Source: Galaxea fascicularis
Taxonomy: Eukaryota; Cnidaria; Anthozoa; Scleractinia; Euphylliidae
Assembly: GCA_948470475.1 (NCBI GenBank)
Contig: OX419344.1
Location: forward strand, 23,614,225 to 23,678,224
Length of the DNA stretch: 64,000 bases
Direction of reading: 5' to 3'
The position numbers were made by a program, and so were the translations under genes. Positions within the stretch are counted from its first letter, which is position 1. Each line of letters starts with the position of its first letter. The notes beneath the pieces are model-generated. The model was not told where the DNA came from and did not search any database. It worked only from the letters and a program-made list of their open reading frames with translations. Of this stretch, positions 1 to 11,670 are shown piece by piece.

Positions 1-50
1 GTATATACTTCATGCTAGAACGCATATAGTCACTTTGTATGTTCCTTCAT

Positions 51-512
51 AATAATACCAATAATAAATAATAATAATGAGGATTTATATAGCGCTTTAT
101 CCCAAGGCTCCAAGTGCTTTACAACACTTTAGGGGGGACCTTGTCAGACTGCTTTTTTAGGCGTAAATTGCAGCCATGCAGTTTACAATCTTATTAGAAT
201 GAACAGTTGGATCAACACAGGTGCCCCCAGAAAAGAATGGGTTATAGACCATCACACCAAGGACTACGTCCCTTACTCTTTCCGATCAGTGAGTGGGTTC
301 TTTACCGTCCCACACCAGTACTGTGGGACGGGACCTCCGGTTTATCGTCCTTATCCGAGAAGACTAGAAAGTCTAACCCTTTGGAGATGTCATTACAAAG
401 GTAGCGCTTTCTCCTCAGTTATTTAAAGACCCTGAGTGTTGTTCCAGCTGGGGCTTGAACCCCCGACCTCCCGCACAGCAGTCCAGTGCTCTACCAACTG
501 AGCCAACCGGTC
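51..512 (-). mobile_element. tRNA-derived SINE, minus strand
   Basis: Reading the minus strand from about 512, there is a tRNA-like head with an A box (TGGCTCAGTTGGTAGAG) and a B box (GGGTTCAAGCCC). A body of about 300 bp follows, then a tail ending in TAAAGCGCTATATAAAT and ATT repeats. The body shares long segments (for example GACTTTCTAGTCTTCTCGGA) with the SINE at 1179-1550. It splits the left inverted repeat of the satellite element, with a possible CATA target duplication, so it inserted after that element. Confidence 0.8.
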
Positions 513-1178
513 AGCATATATATGACAATGAATCTTCCTCAAATGTATGAACAGCTATCCACACTGTCTACAGTCGGAACAGCTATCTACACTTTCTACG
601 GTAGGCTAGAACAGCTTTATACACTGTCTACAGCAGGAACAACTATCCATACTGTCTATAGTGGGAACAGCTATCTACACTGTATACAGTAGAAATGGAC
701 ACAGGACACACTGGACACACTGGACACAGTAGGAACAGCTATCTACACTGTACACAGTAGGAACTGTTAGTTGACTGTTCCCACTGTGTCCAGTGTGACT
801 AGCCGTTTCTACTGTAGACAGTGTAGATAGCAGTTCCCATTGTAGATAGTTGTTCCTGCTGTAGACAGTGTAGATTAAGCTGTCCCCACTGTAGACAGTG
901 TGGATAGCTGTTCCTACTGTAGACATTGTAGATAGCTGTTCATATTGTAGACATTGTAGATAGCTGTTCCTACTGTAGACAGTGTAGATTAAGCTGTCCC
1001 CACTGTAGACAGTGTAGATTAAGCTGTCCCCACTGTAGACAGTGTGGATAGCTGTTCCTACTGTAGACATTGTAGATAGCTGTTCATATTGTAGACATTG
1101 TAGATAGCTGTTCCTACTGTAGAAATTGTAGATAGCAGTTCCTGCTGTAGACAGCGCGGATAGCTGTTCCTACTGTAC

Positions 1179-1550
1179 CGCCGGTTAGCTCAGTGGTAGA
1201 GCACCGGACTAGCGTGCAGGAGGTCGCGGGTTCAAACCCCGGCCAGACCAACACTCAGGGTTTTTTAAATAATTGAGGAGAAATTGCTGCTTTTGTAAGG
1301 ACGTCTGCAAATGGTTAGACTTTCTAGTCTTCTCGGATAAGGATGATAAACCATAGGCCCCATCTCACAACTCTTCATAACTGATTCTGTGGGACGTAAA
1401 AGAACCCACACACTGTTCAAAAAGAGTATAGGGCGTAGTTCCCGGTGTGGTGGTCTATCTCATCCGTTGGTTAAATGCTCGGAGATATTGGCTGCATTAG
1501 CTACTCCCAAATTTCAGGGTAAATAAAGTAATGTATGTATATATGTATGT
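1179..1550 (+). mobile_element. tRNA-derived SINE inside the satellite
   Basis: The head at about 1181-1253 is tRNA-like, with A box TTAGCTCAGTGG and B box GGGTTCAAACCCC. It is followed by the same body as the SINE at 51-512, but with a different tail (GGGTAAATAAAGTAATGTATG). The array breaks after CTACTGTA and resumes at CAGTGTGGATAG, suggesting a TGTA target duplication. Because the tRNA-like part runs into a SINE body and its acceptor ends do not pair, it is not called as a functional tRNA gene. Confidence 0.82.
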
Positions 1551-1604
1551 ACAGTGTGGATAGCTGTTCCTAATGTAGACAGTGTAGATAGCTGTTCCTG
1601 CTGT

Positions 1605-1745
1605 ATAAGATAGGCTGCACCTCTTTGAAACCTCTAATTTCATTTCGATCTTCATAGTGTGCAGCTCTCTTGTTTTAGGGCTAGGTGCCATTATTTTGAT
1701 TGTTTGTCTATTCTTTCTGTCAACCAATCTTGTGAGTGATACCTG
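1605..1745. other. Unique segment interrupting the satellite
   Basis: About 140 bp with no 28-bp periodicity, beginning ATAAGATAGGCTGCACC and ending before CTGTTCCTACTGTAG. The satellite resumes in the same orientation. No terminal repeats or coding signal were seen. Confidence 0.55.
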
Positions 1746-4700
1746 TTCCTACTGTAGAGAATGTGGATAGCTGTTCCTACTTTAGACAGTGTGGATAGCT
1801 GTTTCTACTGTCGACAGTGTGGATAGCTGTTCCTACTTTAGACAGTGTGGATAGCTGTTCCTACTGTAGACAGTGTGGATAGCTGTTCCTACTGTCGACA
1901 GTGTGGATAGCTGTTCCTACTTTAGATAGTGTGGATAGATGTTCCTACTGTCGACAGTGTAGATAGCTGTTCCTACTGTAGACAGTGTAGATAGCTGTTC
2001 CTACTGTATACAGTGTAGATAGCTGTTCCTACTTTAGACAGTGTGGATAGCTGTTCCTACTTTAGACAGTGTAGATAGCTGTTCCTACTGTAGACAGTGT
2101 AGATAGCTGTTCCTACTTTAGACAGTGTGAAAAGCTGTTCCTACTTTAGACAGTGTAGATAGCTGTTCCTACTGTAGACAGTGTAGATAGCTGTTCCTAC
2201 TTTAGACAGTGTAGATAGCTGTTCCTACTTTAGACAGTGTAGATAGCTGTTCCTACTGTAGGCAGTGTGGATAGCTGTTCCTACTTTAGACAGTGTGAAT
2301 AGCTGTTCCGACTGTCGACAGTGTAGATAGCTGTTCCTACTGTTGACAGTGTGCATAGCTGTACCTACTGTATACAGTGTAGATAGCTGTTCCTACTGTT
2401 GAGTGTTCATAGCTGTTCCTACTTTAGACAGTGTGCATAGCTGTTCCTACTGCAGACAGCGTGCATAGCTGTTCCTACTGTAGACAGTGTGCATAGCTGT
2501 TTCTGCTGTAGACAGTGTAGATAGCTGTTCCTACTGTAGATAGTGTGCATAGCTGTTCTTACTGTAGATAGTGTAGATAGCTGTTCCTACTGTCGACAGT
2601 GTACATACCCGTTTCTACTGTAGACAGTGTGCATAGCTGTTCTTACTGTAGACAGTGTAGATAGCTGTTCCTACTGTAGATAGTGTGCATAGTTGTTCCT
2701 ACTGTAGACAGTGCAGATAGCTGTTCCTACTTTAGACAGTGTGCATAGCTGTTCCTACTGCAGACAGCGTGCATAGCTGTTTCTACTGTAGACAGTGTAG
2801 ATAGCTGTTCCTACTGTAGATAGTGTGCATAGCTGTTCTTACTGTAGATAGTGTAGATAGCTGTTCCTACTGTCGACAGTGTGCATACCAGTTTCTACTG
2901 TAGACAGTGTGCATAGCTGTTCTTACTGTAGACAGTGTAGATAGCTGTTCCTACTGTAGACAGTGTAGATAGCTGTTCCTACTGTAGACAGTGTAGATAG
3001 CTGTTCCTACTGTAGACAGTATGCATAGCTGTTTCTACTGTAGACAGTGTAGATAGCTGTTCCTACTGTAGACAGTGTAGATAGCTGTTCCTACTGTAGA
3101 CAGTATGCATAGCTGTTTCTACTGTAGACAGTGTAGATAGCTGTTCCTACTGTAGACAGTATGCATAGCTGTTCTTACTGTAGACAGTGTAGATAGCTGT
3201 TCCTACTGCAGACAGCGTGCATAGCTGTTTCTACTGTAGACAGTGTGCATAGCTGTTCCTACTGTAGACAGTATGCATAGCTGTTCCTACTGTAGACAGC
3301 GTGCATAGCTGTTTCTACTGTAGACAGTGTAGATAGCTGTTCCTACTGTAGATAGTGTGCATAGCTGTTTCTACTGTAGACAGTGTAGATAGCTGTTCCT
3401 ACTGTAGACAGTATGCATAGCTGTTCCTACTGTAGACAGTATGCATAGCTGTTCCTACTGCAGACAGCGTGCATAGCTGTTTCTACTGTAGACAGTGTAG
3501 ATAGCTGTTCCTACTGTAGATAGTGTGCATAGCTGTTTCTACTGTAGACAGTGTGCACAGCTGTTCTTACTGTAGATAGTGTAGATAGCTGTTCCTACTG
3601 TCGACAGTGTGCATACCCGTTTCTACTGTGGACAGTGTGCATAGCTGTTCCTACTGTAGACAGTGTGCATAGCTGTTCTTACTGTAGACAGTGTAGATAG
3701 CTGTTCCTACTGTCGACAGTGTGGATAGCTGTTCCTACTTTAGACAGTGTAGATAGCTGTTCCTACTGTCGACAGTGTGCATAGCTGTTCCTACTGTATA
3801 CAGTGTAGATAGCTGTTCCTACTGTTGAGTGTTCATAGCTGTTCCTACTTTAGACAGTGTGCATAGCTGTTCCTACTGTAGACAGTGTGCATAGCTGTTC
3901 TTACTGTAGACAGTGTAGATAGCTGTTCCTACTGTAGATAGTGTGCATAGTTGTTCCTACTGTAGACAGTGCAGATAGCTGTTCCTACTTTAGACAGTGT
4001 GCATAGCTGTTCCTACTGCAGACAGTGTGCATAGCTGTTTCTACTGTAGACAGTATGCATAGCTGTTCCTACTGTAGATAGTGTGCATAGCTGTTTCTAC
4101 TGTAGACAGTGTGCATAGCTGTTCTTACTGTAGATAGTGTAGATAGCTGTTCCTACTGTCGACAGTGTGCATACCCGTTTCTACTGTAGACAGTGTTCAT
4201 AGCTGTTTCTACTGTAGACAGTGTGCATAGCTGTTCTTACTGTAGACAGTGTGCATAGCTGTTCCTACTGCAGACAGCGTGCATAGCTGTTTCTACTGTA
4301 GACAGTGTAGATAGCTGTTCCTTCTGTAGACAGTGTAGATAGCTGTTCCTACTGTAGACAGTGTAGATAGCTGTTCCTACTTTAGACAGTGTAGATAGCT
4401 GTTCCTACTGTAGACAGTATGCATAGCTGTTTCTACTGTAGACAGTGTAGATAGCTGTTCCTACTGCAGACAGCGTGCATAGCTGTTCCTACTGCAGACA
4501 GCGTGCATAGCTGTTCCTACTGTAGACAGTATGCATAGCTGTTCCTACTGCAGACAGTGTAGATAGCTGTTCCTACTTTAGACAGTGTGCATAGCTGTTT
4601 CTACTGTAGACAGTGTAGATAGCTGTTCTTACTGTAGACAGTGTAGATAGCTGTTTCTACTGTAGATAGTGTGCATAGCTGTTCTTACTGCAGATAGTGT

Positions 4701-4929
4701 AGATAGCTGTTCCTACTGTAGACAGTATGCATAGTTGTTCCTACTGTAGACAGTGTAGATAGCTGTTTCTACTGTAGACAGTGTGCATAGCTGTTCCTAC
4801 TGCAGACAGTGTGCATAGCTGTTTCTACTGTAGACAGTGTAGATAGCTGTTCCTACTGTAGATAGTGTGCATAGCTGTTTCTACTGTAGACAGTGTGCAT
4901 AGCTGTTCTTACTGCAGATAGTGTAGATA

Positions 4930-7230
4930 GCTGTTCCTACTGTCGACAGTGTGCATACCCGTTTCTACTGTGGACAGTGTGCATAGCTGTTCCTACTGTA
5001 GACAGTGTGCATAGCTGTTCTTACTGTAGACAGTGTAGATAGCTGTTCCTACTGTCGACAGTGTGGATAGCTGTTCCTACTTTAGACAGTGTAGATAGCT
5101 GTTCCTACTGTCGACAGTGTGCATAGCTGTTCCTACTGTATACAGTGTAGATAGCTGTTCCTACTGTTGAGTGTTCATAGCTGTTCCTACTGTTGAGTGT
5201 TCATAGCTGTTCCTACTTTAGACAGTGTGCATAGCTGTTCCTACTGCAGACAGCGTGCATAGCTGTTTCTACTGTAGACAGTGTAGATAGCTGTTCCTAC
5301 TGTAGATAGTGTGCATAGCTGTTCTTACTGTAGATAGTGTAGATAGCTGTTCCTACTGTCGACAGTGTGCATACCCGTTTCTACTGTAGACAGTGTGCAT
5401 AGCTGTTCTTACTGTAGACAGTGTAGATAGCTGTTTCTACTGTAGATAGTGTGCATAGTTGTTCCTACTGTAGACAGTGCAGATAGCTGTTCCTACTTTA
5501 GACAGTGTGCATAGCTGTTCCTACTGCAGACAGCGTGCATAGCTGTTTCTACTGTAGACAGTATGCATAGCTGTTCCTACTGTAGATAGTGTGCATAGCT
5601 GTTTCTACTGTAGACAGTGTGCGTAGCTGTTCTTACTGTAGATAGTGTAGATAGCTGTTCCTACTGTCGACAGTGTGCATACCCGTTTCTACTGTAGACA
5701 GTGTTCATAGCTGTTCCTACTGTCGGCAGTGTGCATAGCTGTTCCTACTGTAGACAGTATGCATAGTTGTTCCTACTGTAGACAGTGTGCATAGCTGTTC
5801 CTACTGCAGACAGTGTGCATAGCTGTTTCTACTGTAGACAGTGTAGATAGCTGTTCCTACTGTAGATAGTGTGCATAGCTGTTTCTACTGTAGACAGTGT
5901 GCATAGCTGTTCTTACTGTAGATAGTGTAGATAGCTGTTCCTACTGTCGACAGTGTGCATACCCATTTCTACTGAAGACAGTGTGCATAGCTGTTCTTAC
6001 TGTAGACAGTGTAGATAGCTGTTCCTACTGTAGACAGTGTGCATAGCTGTTCTTACTGCAGATAGTGTAGATAGCTGTTCCTACTGTCGACAGTGTGCAT
6101 ACCCGTTTCTACTGTGGACAGTGTGCATAGCTGTTCCTACTGTAGACAGTGTGCATAGCTGTTCTTACTGTAGACAGTGTAGATAGCTGTTCCTACTGTC
6201 GACAGTGTGGATAGCTGTTCCTACTTTAGACAGTGTAGATAGCTGTTCCTACTGTCGACAGTGTGCATAGCTGTTCCTACTGTATACAGTGTAGATAGCT
6301 GTTCCTACTGTTGAGTGTTCATAGCTGTTCCTACTGTTGAGTGTTCATAGCTGTTCCTACTTTAGACAGTGTGCATAGCTGTTCCTACTGCAGACAGCGT
6401 GCATAGCTGTTTCTACTGTAGACAGTGTAGATAGCTGTTCCTACTGTAGATAGTGTGCATAGCTGTTCTTACTGTAGATAGTGTAGATAGCTGTTCCTAC
6501 TGTCGACAGTGTGCATACCCGTTTCTACTGTAGACAGTGTGCATAGCTGTTCTTACTGTAGACAGTGTAGATAGCTGTTTCTACTGTAGATAGTGTGCAT
6601 AGTTGTTCCTACTGTAGACAGTGCAGATAGCTGTTCCTACTTTAGACAGTGTGCATAGCTGTTCCTACTGCAGACAGCGTGCATAGCTGTTTCTACTGTA
6701 GACAGTATGCATAGCTGTTCCTACTGTAGATAGTGTGCATAGCTGTTTCTACTGTAGACAGTGTGCGTAGCTGTTCTTACTGTAGATAGTGTAGATAGCT
6801 GTTCCTACTGTCGACAGTGTGCATACCCGTTTCTACTGTAGACAGTGTTCATAGCTGTTCCTACTGTCGGCAGTGTGCATAGCTGTTCCTACTGTAGACA
6901 GTATGCATAGTTGTTCCTACTGTAGACAGTGTGCATAGCTGTTCCTACTGCAGACAGTGTGCATAGCTGTTTCTACTGTAGACAGTGTAGATAGCTGTTC
7001 CTACTGTAGATAGTGTGCATAGCTGTTTCTACTGTAGACAGTGTGCATAGCTGTTCTTACTGTAGATAGTGTAGATAGCTGTTCCTACTGTCGACAGTGT
7101 GCATACCCATTTCTACTGAAGACAGTGTGCATAGCTGTTCTTACTGTAGACAGTGTAGATAGCTGTTCCTACTGTAGATAGTGTGCATAGCTGTTTCTAC
7201 TGTAGACAGTGTGCATAGCTGTTCTTACTG
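4930..7230. repeat. Higher-order repeat of about 1144 bp inside the satellite
   Basis: A rare variant block (GCATACCCGTTTCTACTGTG, then a GTGGATAG unit, then two TGTTGAGTGTTCATAG units) occurs with its surroundings at about 4950 and again at about 6094, an offset of 1144 bp. The order of unit variants between these points is reproduced almost exactly after 6094. A related, less complete version starts near 3608. This indicates recent duplication of a block of about 41 units. Confidence 0.75.
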
Positions 7231-7914
7231 TAGACAGTGTAGATAGCTGTTCCTACTGTCGACAGTGTGCATACCCGTTCCTACTGTAGACAGTGTGGAT
7301 AGCTGTTCCTACTGTCAACATTGTTCATAGCTGTTCTTACTGTAGACAGTGTGCATAGCTGTTCCTACTGTCGACAGTGTGCATAGCTGTTCCTACTGTC
7401 GACAGTGTGCATAGCTGTTCCTACTGTCGACAGTGTTCATAGCTGTTCTTACTGTAGACAGTGTAGATAGCTGTTCCTACTGTCGACAGTGTGCATACCC
7501 GTTCCTATTGTAGACAGTGTGGATAGCTGTTCCTACTGTCAACATTGTTCATAGCTGTTCTTACTGTAGACAGTGTGCATAGCTGTTCCTACTGTCGACA
7601 GTGTGCATAGCTGTTCCTACTGTCGACAGTGTGCATAGCTGTTCCTACTGTCGACAGTGTTCATAGCTGTTCTTACTGTAGACAGTGTGCATAGCTGTTC
7701 CTACTATCGACAGTGTGCATAGGTGTTCCGACTGTTGACAGTGTAGATAGCTGTTCCTAAAGTAGACAGTGTGCATAGCTGTTCCTGCTATAGACAGTGT
7801 GCAGAACTGTTCCTACTGTGGACAGTATGGATAGCTGTTCATACATACAAGGAAGATTCATTTGCATATAGATAAAGGAATCTACAAAGTGACTATATGC
7901 ATTCTAGCATGAAG

Positions 7915-8240
7915 GATATTAACTGGGTGATCCTGATTTGCTATTACTGCTATTATTTTGTTTGCCTTTGTGGCCATTGAACTACGGAATCAACTTCAGA
8001 CTAGCCCAAGAAACCTATCTTCTCTGCACTCTTTTAACTGATTACTTAGAATTTTTTGCCGTTAACTTTTATAGCCATTGTAAATGGTCAAATTTTAGTT
8101 AGACAAATTATTAGATAGGGTGATTGCTAATTTTATAATTACTTCTTATGCGTGTCCCCAGTCAGTAGAGGGTACCATCTTCGGCTGGACACCACTTGAG
8201 ACGTAAATAAAGTCATTGATTGATTGATAAAGGAATCAAG
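7915..8240 (+). other. Probable 3' end of a non-LTR element or SINE
   Basis: AT-rich sequence ending GACGTAAATAAAGTC followed by repeated ATTG. This resembles the 3' tail of short retroposons, and a similar AAATAAAGT tail is seen on the SINE at 1179-1550. A 12-bp direct repeat, GATAAAGGAATC, occurs at 7871-7882 and 8226-8237. No reading frame was recognised. Confidence 0.35.
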
Positions 8241-9029
8241 TATTCGTACCTTATTATACCAGACTTCTTCTGACAGATCGACGAACAGTAAAAACAATGA
8301 TAGCGTTCTTTCTAATGTTACATTTTTACGCTCATGAAAAGTCTACTTACATGTATGATATCAATATTTTGCGAAAACATAAGCATGTCTTACCATTCAA
8401 ATACTGCAGAAAAAGGAATGTAAATAAGCTTCATTCTTCGTTGAATATTTCCTCTAAGCCAAACGCACCAGGCACTGTAACTTTAACTAAGGACTGCTCG
8501 TAAAGCAGTCGTCAAGCTGAGCCCAAACGAAACCAAATCTTCCCGCCGCCATGTTTTGTTCTTCTAGGTACCAGTTTTACACGGTCCTCTGCGCCGTGGA
8601 AGACATAGGCACGCAATTCGTGCACATAATATGGTTTTTCTTAGTTCACTTAGCAAAGTCATGGGGGAGGGGGTATTTTTAGCTTGCACGAACTTTTTTG
8701 TTGTATTTATTTATTGAAATTTTTTTTAGCAGTCAATGAACCACCCTGTTTCCGCTCCGTCCCGTCCCCCCAACAAATAATAATAATAATTAATAAAGAC
8801 ACAAGGTGTAGCTCTCTCCAATCCCTACTCGGTTTTTCCTTTGAAGCAAAGTGGTTTCTTGCGACCCGAGAGCCCTGATACTGCGAATGGTATAGAAGTG
8901 GAAATAATATTAATCCTAGAAAAAAGGTTGGTTGATTTGTGATTCTTGATATAATTTCCCTCGTATAGAATTTTTTAGCGCCTTGCAAGATTGTCACGTA
9001 ATCTATTCCCGACGCTCTCTTTTCTCCGG
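8241..9029. other. Intergenic stretch, no gene recognised
   Basis: Short open frames only, no recognisable domain, and no exon chain that could be joined. It contains a short AAT repeat near 8780. Nothing else stands out. Confidence 0.5.
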
Positions 9030-9133
9030 AAGAAATGGAAAACATGTACCGTGTTTCTATCGAGTCATAGAAATTAACCCTCCTGAAAGTTTGGGGGAAC
9101 GAGAAATGTTGCGGAAACACTCGCCTGCGGCTC

Positions 9134-9164
<31 letters not shown>

Positions 9165-9167
9165 ACT

Positions 9168-9201
<34 letters not shown>

Positions 9202-9225
9202 GAGAACATGTTTTCTATTTCTTTT
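9030..9225. mobile_element. Fold-back miniature element
   Basis: The left arm contains GTGTTTCTATCGAGTCATAG and AACGAGAAATG; the right arm contains their near reverse complements (CATTTCTCGTT and CTATAACTCGATAGAAACAC). The two arms cover most of the element. There is no coding capacity. Confidence 0.65.
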
Positions 9226-9336
9226 AGAAGACACTGCGACAAAAAAAAGGAAAACAACTCGTTAACTTTGATTTTCAAAATGTAAATTCTCTTTGCTCGT
9301 GTCATCATTACGTCAACAGCTCGTGCTAGTTCTTTG

Positions 9337-9365
9337 TTTCTATCGAGTTTTAGTATCACCCAACC

Positions 9366-9402
<37 letters not shown>

Positions 9403-9562
9403 GCTACTAGAGGACTATTAGTAATAGTCGTCAAGTAGCAATCGAGCATGACACTTTCTTTCGTTTTATTCCCAAATTTCTTCAACTTGCATATGTTGAC
9501 TTTATTATTGCCTTTTCTGTTCAAATAGTTGGGTGATACTAAAACAATTGTTAAATAGAAAC
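9337..9562. mobile_element. Miniature inverted-repeat element
   Basis: The left end TTCTATCGAGTTTTAGTATC plus ACCC matches, inverted, GGGTGATACTAAAAC followed by a diverged TTAAATAGAAAC at the right end. The left end shares its first bases with the neighbouring fold-back element at 9030-9225, so the two may be related or may have inserted together. Confidence 0.6.
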
Positions 9563-9645
9563 ACAATTTCTAACCAATCATGCAGCTCGCGTATTTTCTT
9601 AGGACTGTTTTCTAAACAATTATAGAGAAGAGAAGACTAACCATA

Positions 9646-10419
9646 GCTAAGTGAAGTACGATCGCCCGGTTGAGTGTAGTCCCTATAAGGACTGTTTCTT
9701 TGGGAGTGTTTATGGGCATCAGAGTCAAGCAGGAGCTCATCAAAGTAATTTGTGTCACATCAGTAAGATGGTATAAATATCTCCCACACCTTACAAATGA
9801 CGTATTGTCCACATCAACAACAAACAACAGATTGCTGACTGCCTGATTTTACTAACAATACATGTACAGACATTAGACCAACAAAAAACGGATCAAAACG
9901 TACTAATCACTGTTAACAGTCTTCACAGCCAATGACAACTAGGCTTAACTGACAGTGGACCAATCACATCATCGACCAGAGTATTTATACCAGCTACTGA
10001 TGTTACACAAATCACTTGACTCTGATGATGACTTCTGCTCAAGTTGTCAAAACATCAGTCAGTGTCACCTTAAACAGTTCTTCTCAGGACTACCCTCCTA
10101 GGGGGGAATTCTCCAGATTTCAAGTGACAGGGATGATAAAATGGGGGGAAAAATTAAACCCCCAAAAAATTCCAAGGGCTTCCAATAAAAGCCAAAAATT
10201 GTCAAAAATTTACCCCCACAAAATCCTATGCTGAATCTTCAAGCCTTATGTGGGCACTTCCCCTGGCGCACTACCACAAGTTTTCAGATTTGTTTTGTAT
10301 ACCCAAAAAGATCCTGGAATTGAAAATTTCAAACCCAAAAAGTCTGATCTTCCCTGTCATTTGAAATCCAGCTCCAGCTGAGACTACACTAGCACCAAAA
10401 CAATCGTACTTCACTTAGT
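9646..10419. mobile_element. Inverted-repeat element with a nested insertion
   Basis: The ends GCTAAGTGAAGTACGATCG and CAATCGTACTTCACTTAG are inverted copies with few mismatches. Inside, segments such as ACTCTGATGATGACTTCTGC appear again as diverged inverted partners (ATCAGAGTCAAG near 9720). A second element with its own inverted repeats sits at about 10111-10378. No transposase frame is seen, so it is non-autonomous. Confidence 0.65.
10111..10378. mobile_element. Nested inverted-repeat element
   Basis: CTCCAGATTTCAAGTGACAG at the left is matched inverted by CTGTCATTTGAAATCCAGCT at the right. It interrupts the larger element at 9646-10419 close to that element's right end. Confidence 0.6.
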
Positions 10420-11463
10420 TATAATATCACTCCAGGGTTCAAACACCTCTGAAAAGACTACGGATGGGACCCAGGTAATTAGGGATGAAAAAAGTGAAAA
10501 ACAAATCAACAAAATGAGACAATCATAGTTCTGCCATTGTCTAATTTATTAGATACCTAACAATATTTAGTTACTTAATTGTTTTATTTAAAAGCTTCAA
10601 TAATTATTTTAACATTTAACTTAATTTGTGCCACATTCTATTGATTGTATCAAAATCTTTGTGTTTTTCTGTTCACTTGGAACAACTGGTTCCCTTCTTG
10701 CATTTAAGTAGGTTATGGGTTATTGTTAGGGTTAGTTTATTAAGCAGCAGTAAAAGTTATGTTATTAGAAGAATCCAGATGTTCCAAGTTGAGATTGTGT
10801 TGGAATTTGAATGAATTTCATAGCCTGAAATATCATATTTTTCCATACCTTCAATACCCAAATCCTGGAAACAAATTTAGTGTGGAGAAACTGACAGTTC
10901 AAGATATGATTTGAACCTAAAAAATCCCTTTTGCAAATTCTACGTCCTGGTCATGTGATAGTGCTATAGTTTAGAGTGGTCGCAGTGCACAGGGTTTTTA
11001 AATGAAAGTTCTATGGCTCAAATACTTCTACGCAACTTATACACCCTGAGGAAAAGATGCCTTACTGGTACTCCACACACGCGTATAAATGGCTGCAAGT
11101 GAACCTTTGGAGAGACATAACAGAATGATGGGAGTAGCCATGCAGAGGATTAGTATCCAATCCAAGGGAGGAGTGCAAAAGTAATGCTCTTTGTCACTTA
11201 ATGCCAAGGAAACCAGGAACAAAGACAAACATGGTGGACTGTTAGACTCCTGATGTGCAGTAACGGAACATACCTTAGCTTCAAGGAGCTAATCTTGAAT
11301 TTTTTTTAATTTTCCAATATTTACAGCAATTGAACACATTTACCTGGGCTCAAGAAAATGCCAGGAGTCATGTCATGGGGGTATGTGATTCTACTCTAAT
11401 GGGTTTCATGGATAAGCAAACACCAGTAACTTATTCTTACATGACCTCATGAATACTGGCGTG
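10420..11463. other. Intergenic stretch, no gene recognised
   Basis: AT-rich sequence with short frames only. A segment near 11400-11450 (TTCATGGATAAG, then CTTATTCTTACATGACCTCA) recurs near 11718-11775, flanking the inverted-repeat element at 11464-11670. Confidence 0.45.
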
Positions 11464-11670
11464 CATTTCTCAAAACAGCCAAAACTTTTCGGGCGCCAAA
11501 ACTTTTATGTATCTGAAAAGCGAAGACGTTTCCAGGCATGAAATTTTGCAACAAAGTTGCCCTTTCTTATCTTGAAATCATAGTAAAAGACCAGCTTTTT
11601 AGAATAAGTGGATTGCACTTTTAGAAATGACTTTTCAGGCTCGGAAAGTTTTCAGGAGTTTTGAGAAACA
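11464..11670. mobile_element. Miniature inverted-repeat element
   Basis: The left end GCATTTCTCAAAACAGCC with AACTTTTCGGGC pairs with right-end GCTCGGAAAGTTTTC and GAGTTTTGAGAAAC in inverted orientation. The interior is about 150 bp and non-coding. Confidence 0.55.

Larger units (their letters stand above)
551..7846. repeat. 28-bp minisatellite array, roughly 230-240 units
   Basis: The unit reads approximately GTAGACAGTGTAGATAGC plus TGTTCCTACT (28 bp). It varies at a few positions: GTAGAC, GTCGAC or TTTAGAC; GTAGATAG or GTGCATAG; TTCCTACT or TTCTTACT. The copy number is estimated from length divided by 28 after removing insertions at 1179-1550 and about 1605-1745. Units from 551 to about 765 are in the opposite orientation to those from about 766 onward. 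Open frames across the array have no start context or conserved product and are satellite artefacts. Confidence 0.93.
1..7914. mobile_element. Inverted-repeat element filled by a 28-bp minisatellite
   Basis: Bases 8-39 and 7883-7914 are inverted copies of each other with 31 of 32 positions matching. Just inside both ends a second matching segment reads, in outward-to-inward order, AATCTTCC then TATGAACAGCTATCC (531-560 on the left, its reverse complement near 7829-7860 on the right). The satellite lies between them. The left terminal segment is split by a SINE at about 51-512. This is the architecture of a terminal-inverted-repeat DNA element whose interior has been replaced or expanded by tandem repeats. 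No transposase is visible. The outer left end is close to the window edge, so target-site duplications cannot be judged. Confidence 0.65.

Noticed and set aside
440..512. tRNA gene on the minus strand
   Set aside because: Same reason: it is the head of a SINE, with a 300-bp body attached.
675..1070. 131-residue protein on the minus strand
   Set aside because: It is a frame through the satellite (repeating T-V-Y-S-G-D-S) with no conservation of frame across the array.
1181..1253. tRNA gene
   Set aside because: The A and B boxes are present, but the ends do not form an acceptor stem and the sequence continues into a SINE body shared with 51-512.
551..7846. CRISPR array
   Set aside because: The repeats are directly adjoining and vary throughout; there are no unique spacers, and the surroundings are eukaryotic.
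7871..8237. Target duplication GATAAAGGAATC marking an insertion at 7883-8225
   Set aside because: The sequence right after 7882 still matches the inverted left end of the satellite element, so it cannot be the start of a separate insertion; probably chance or an older duplication.
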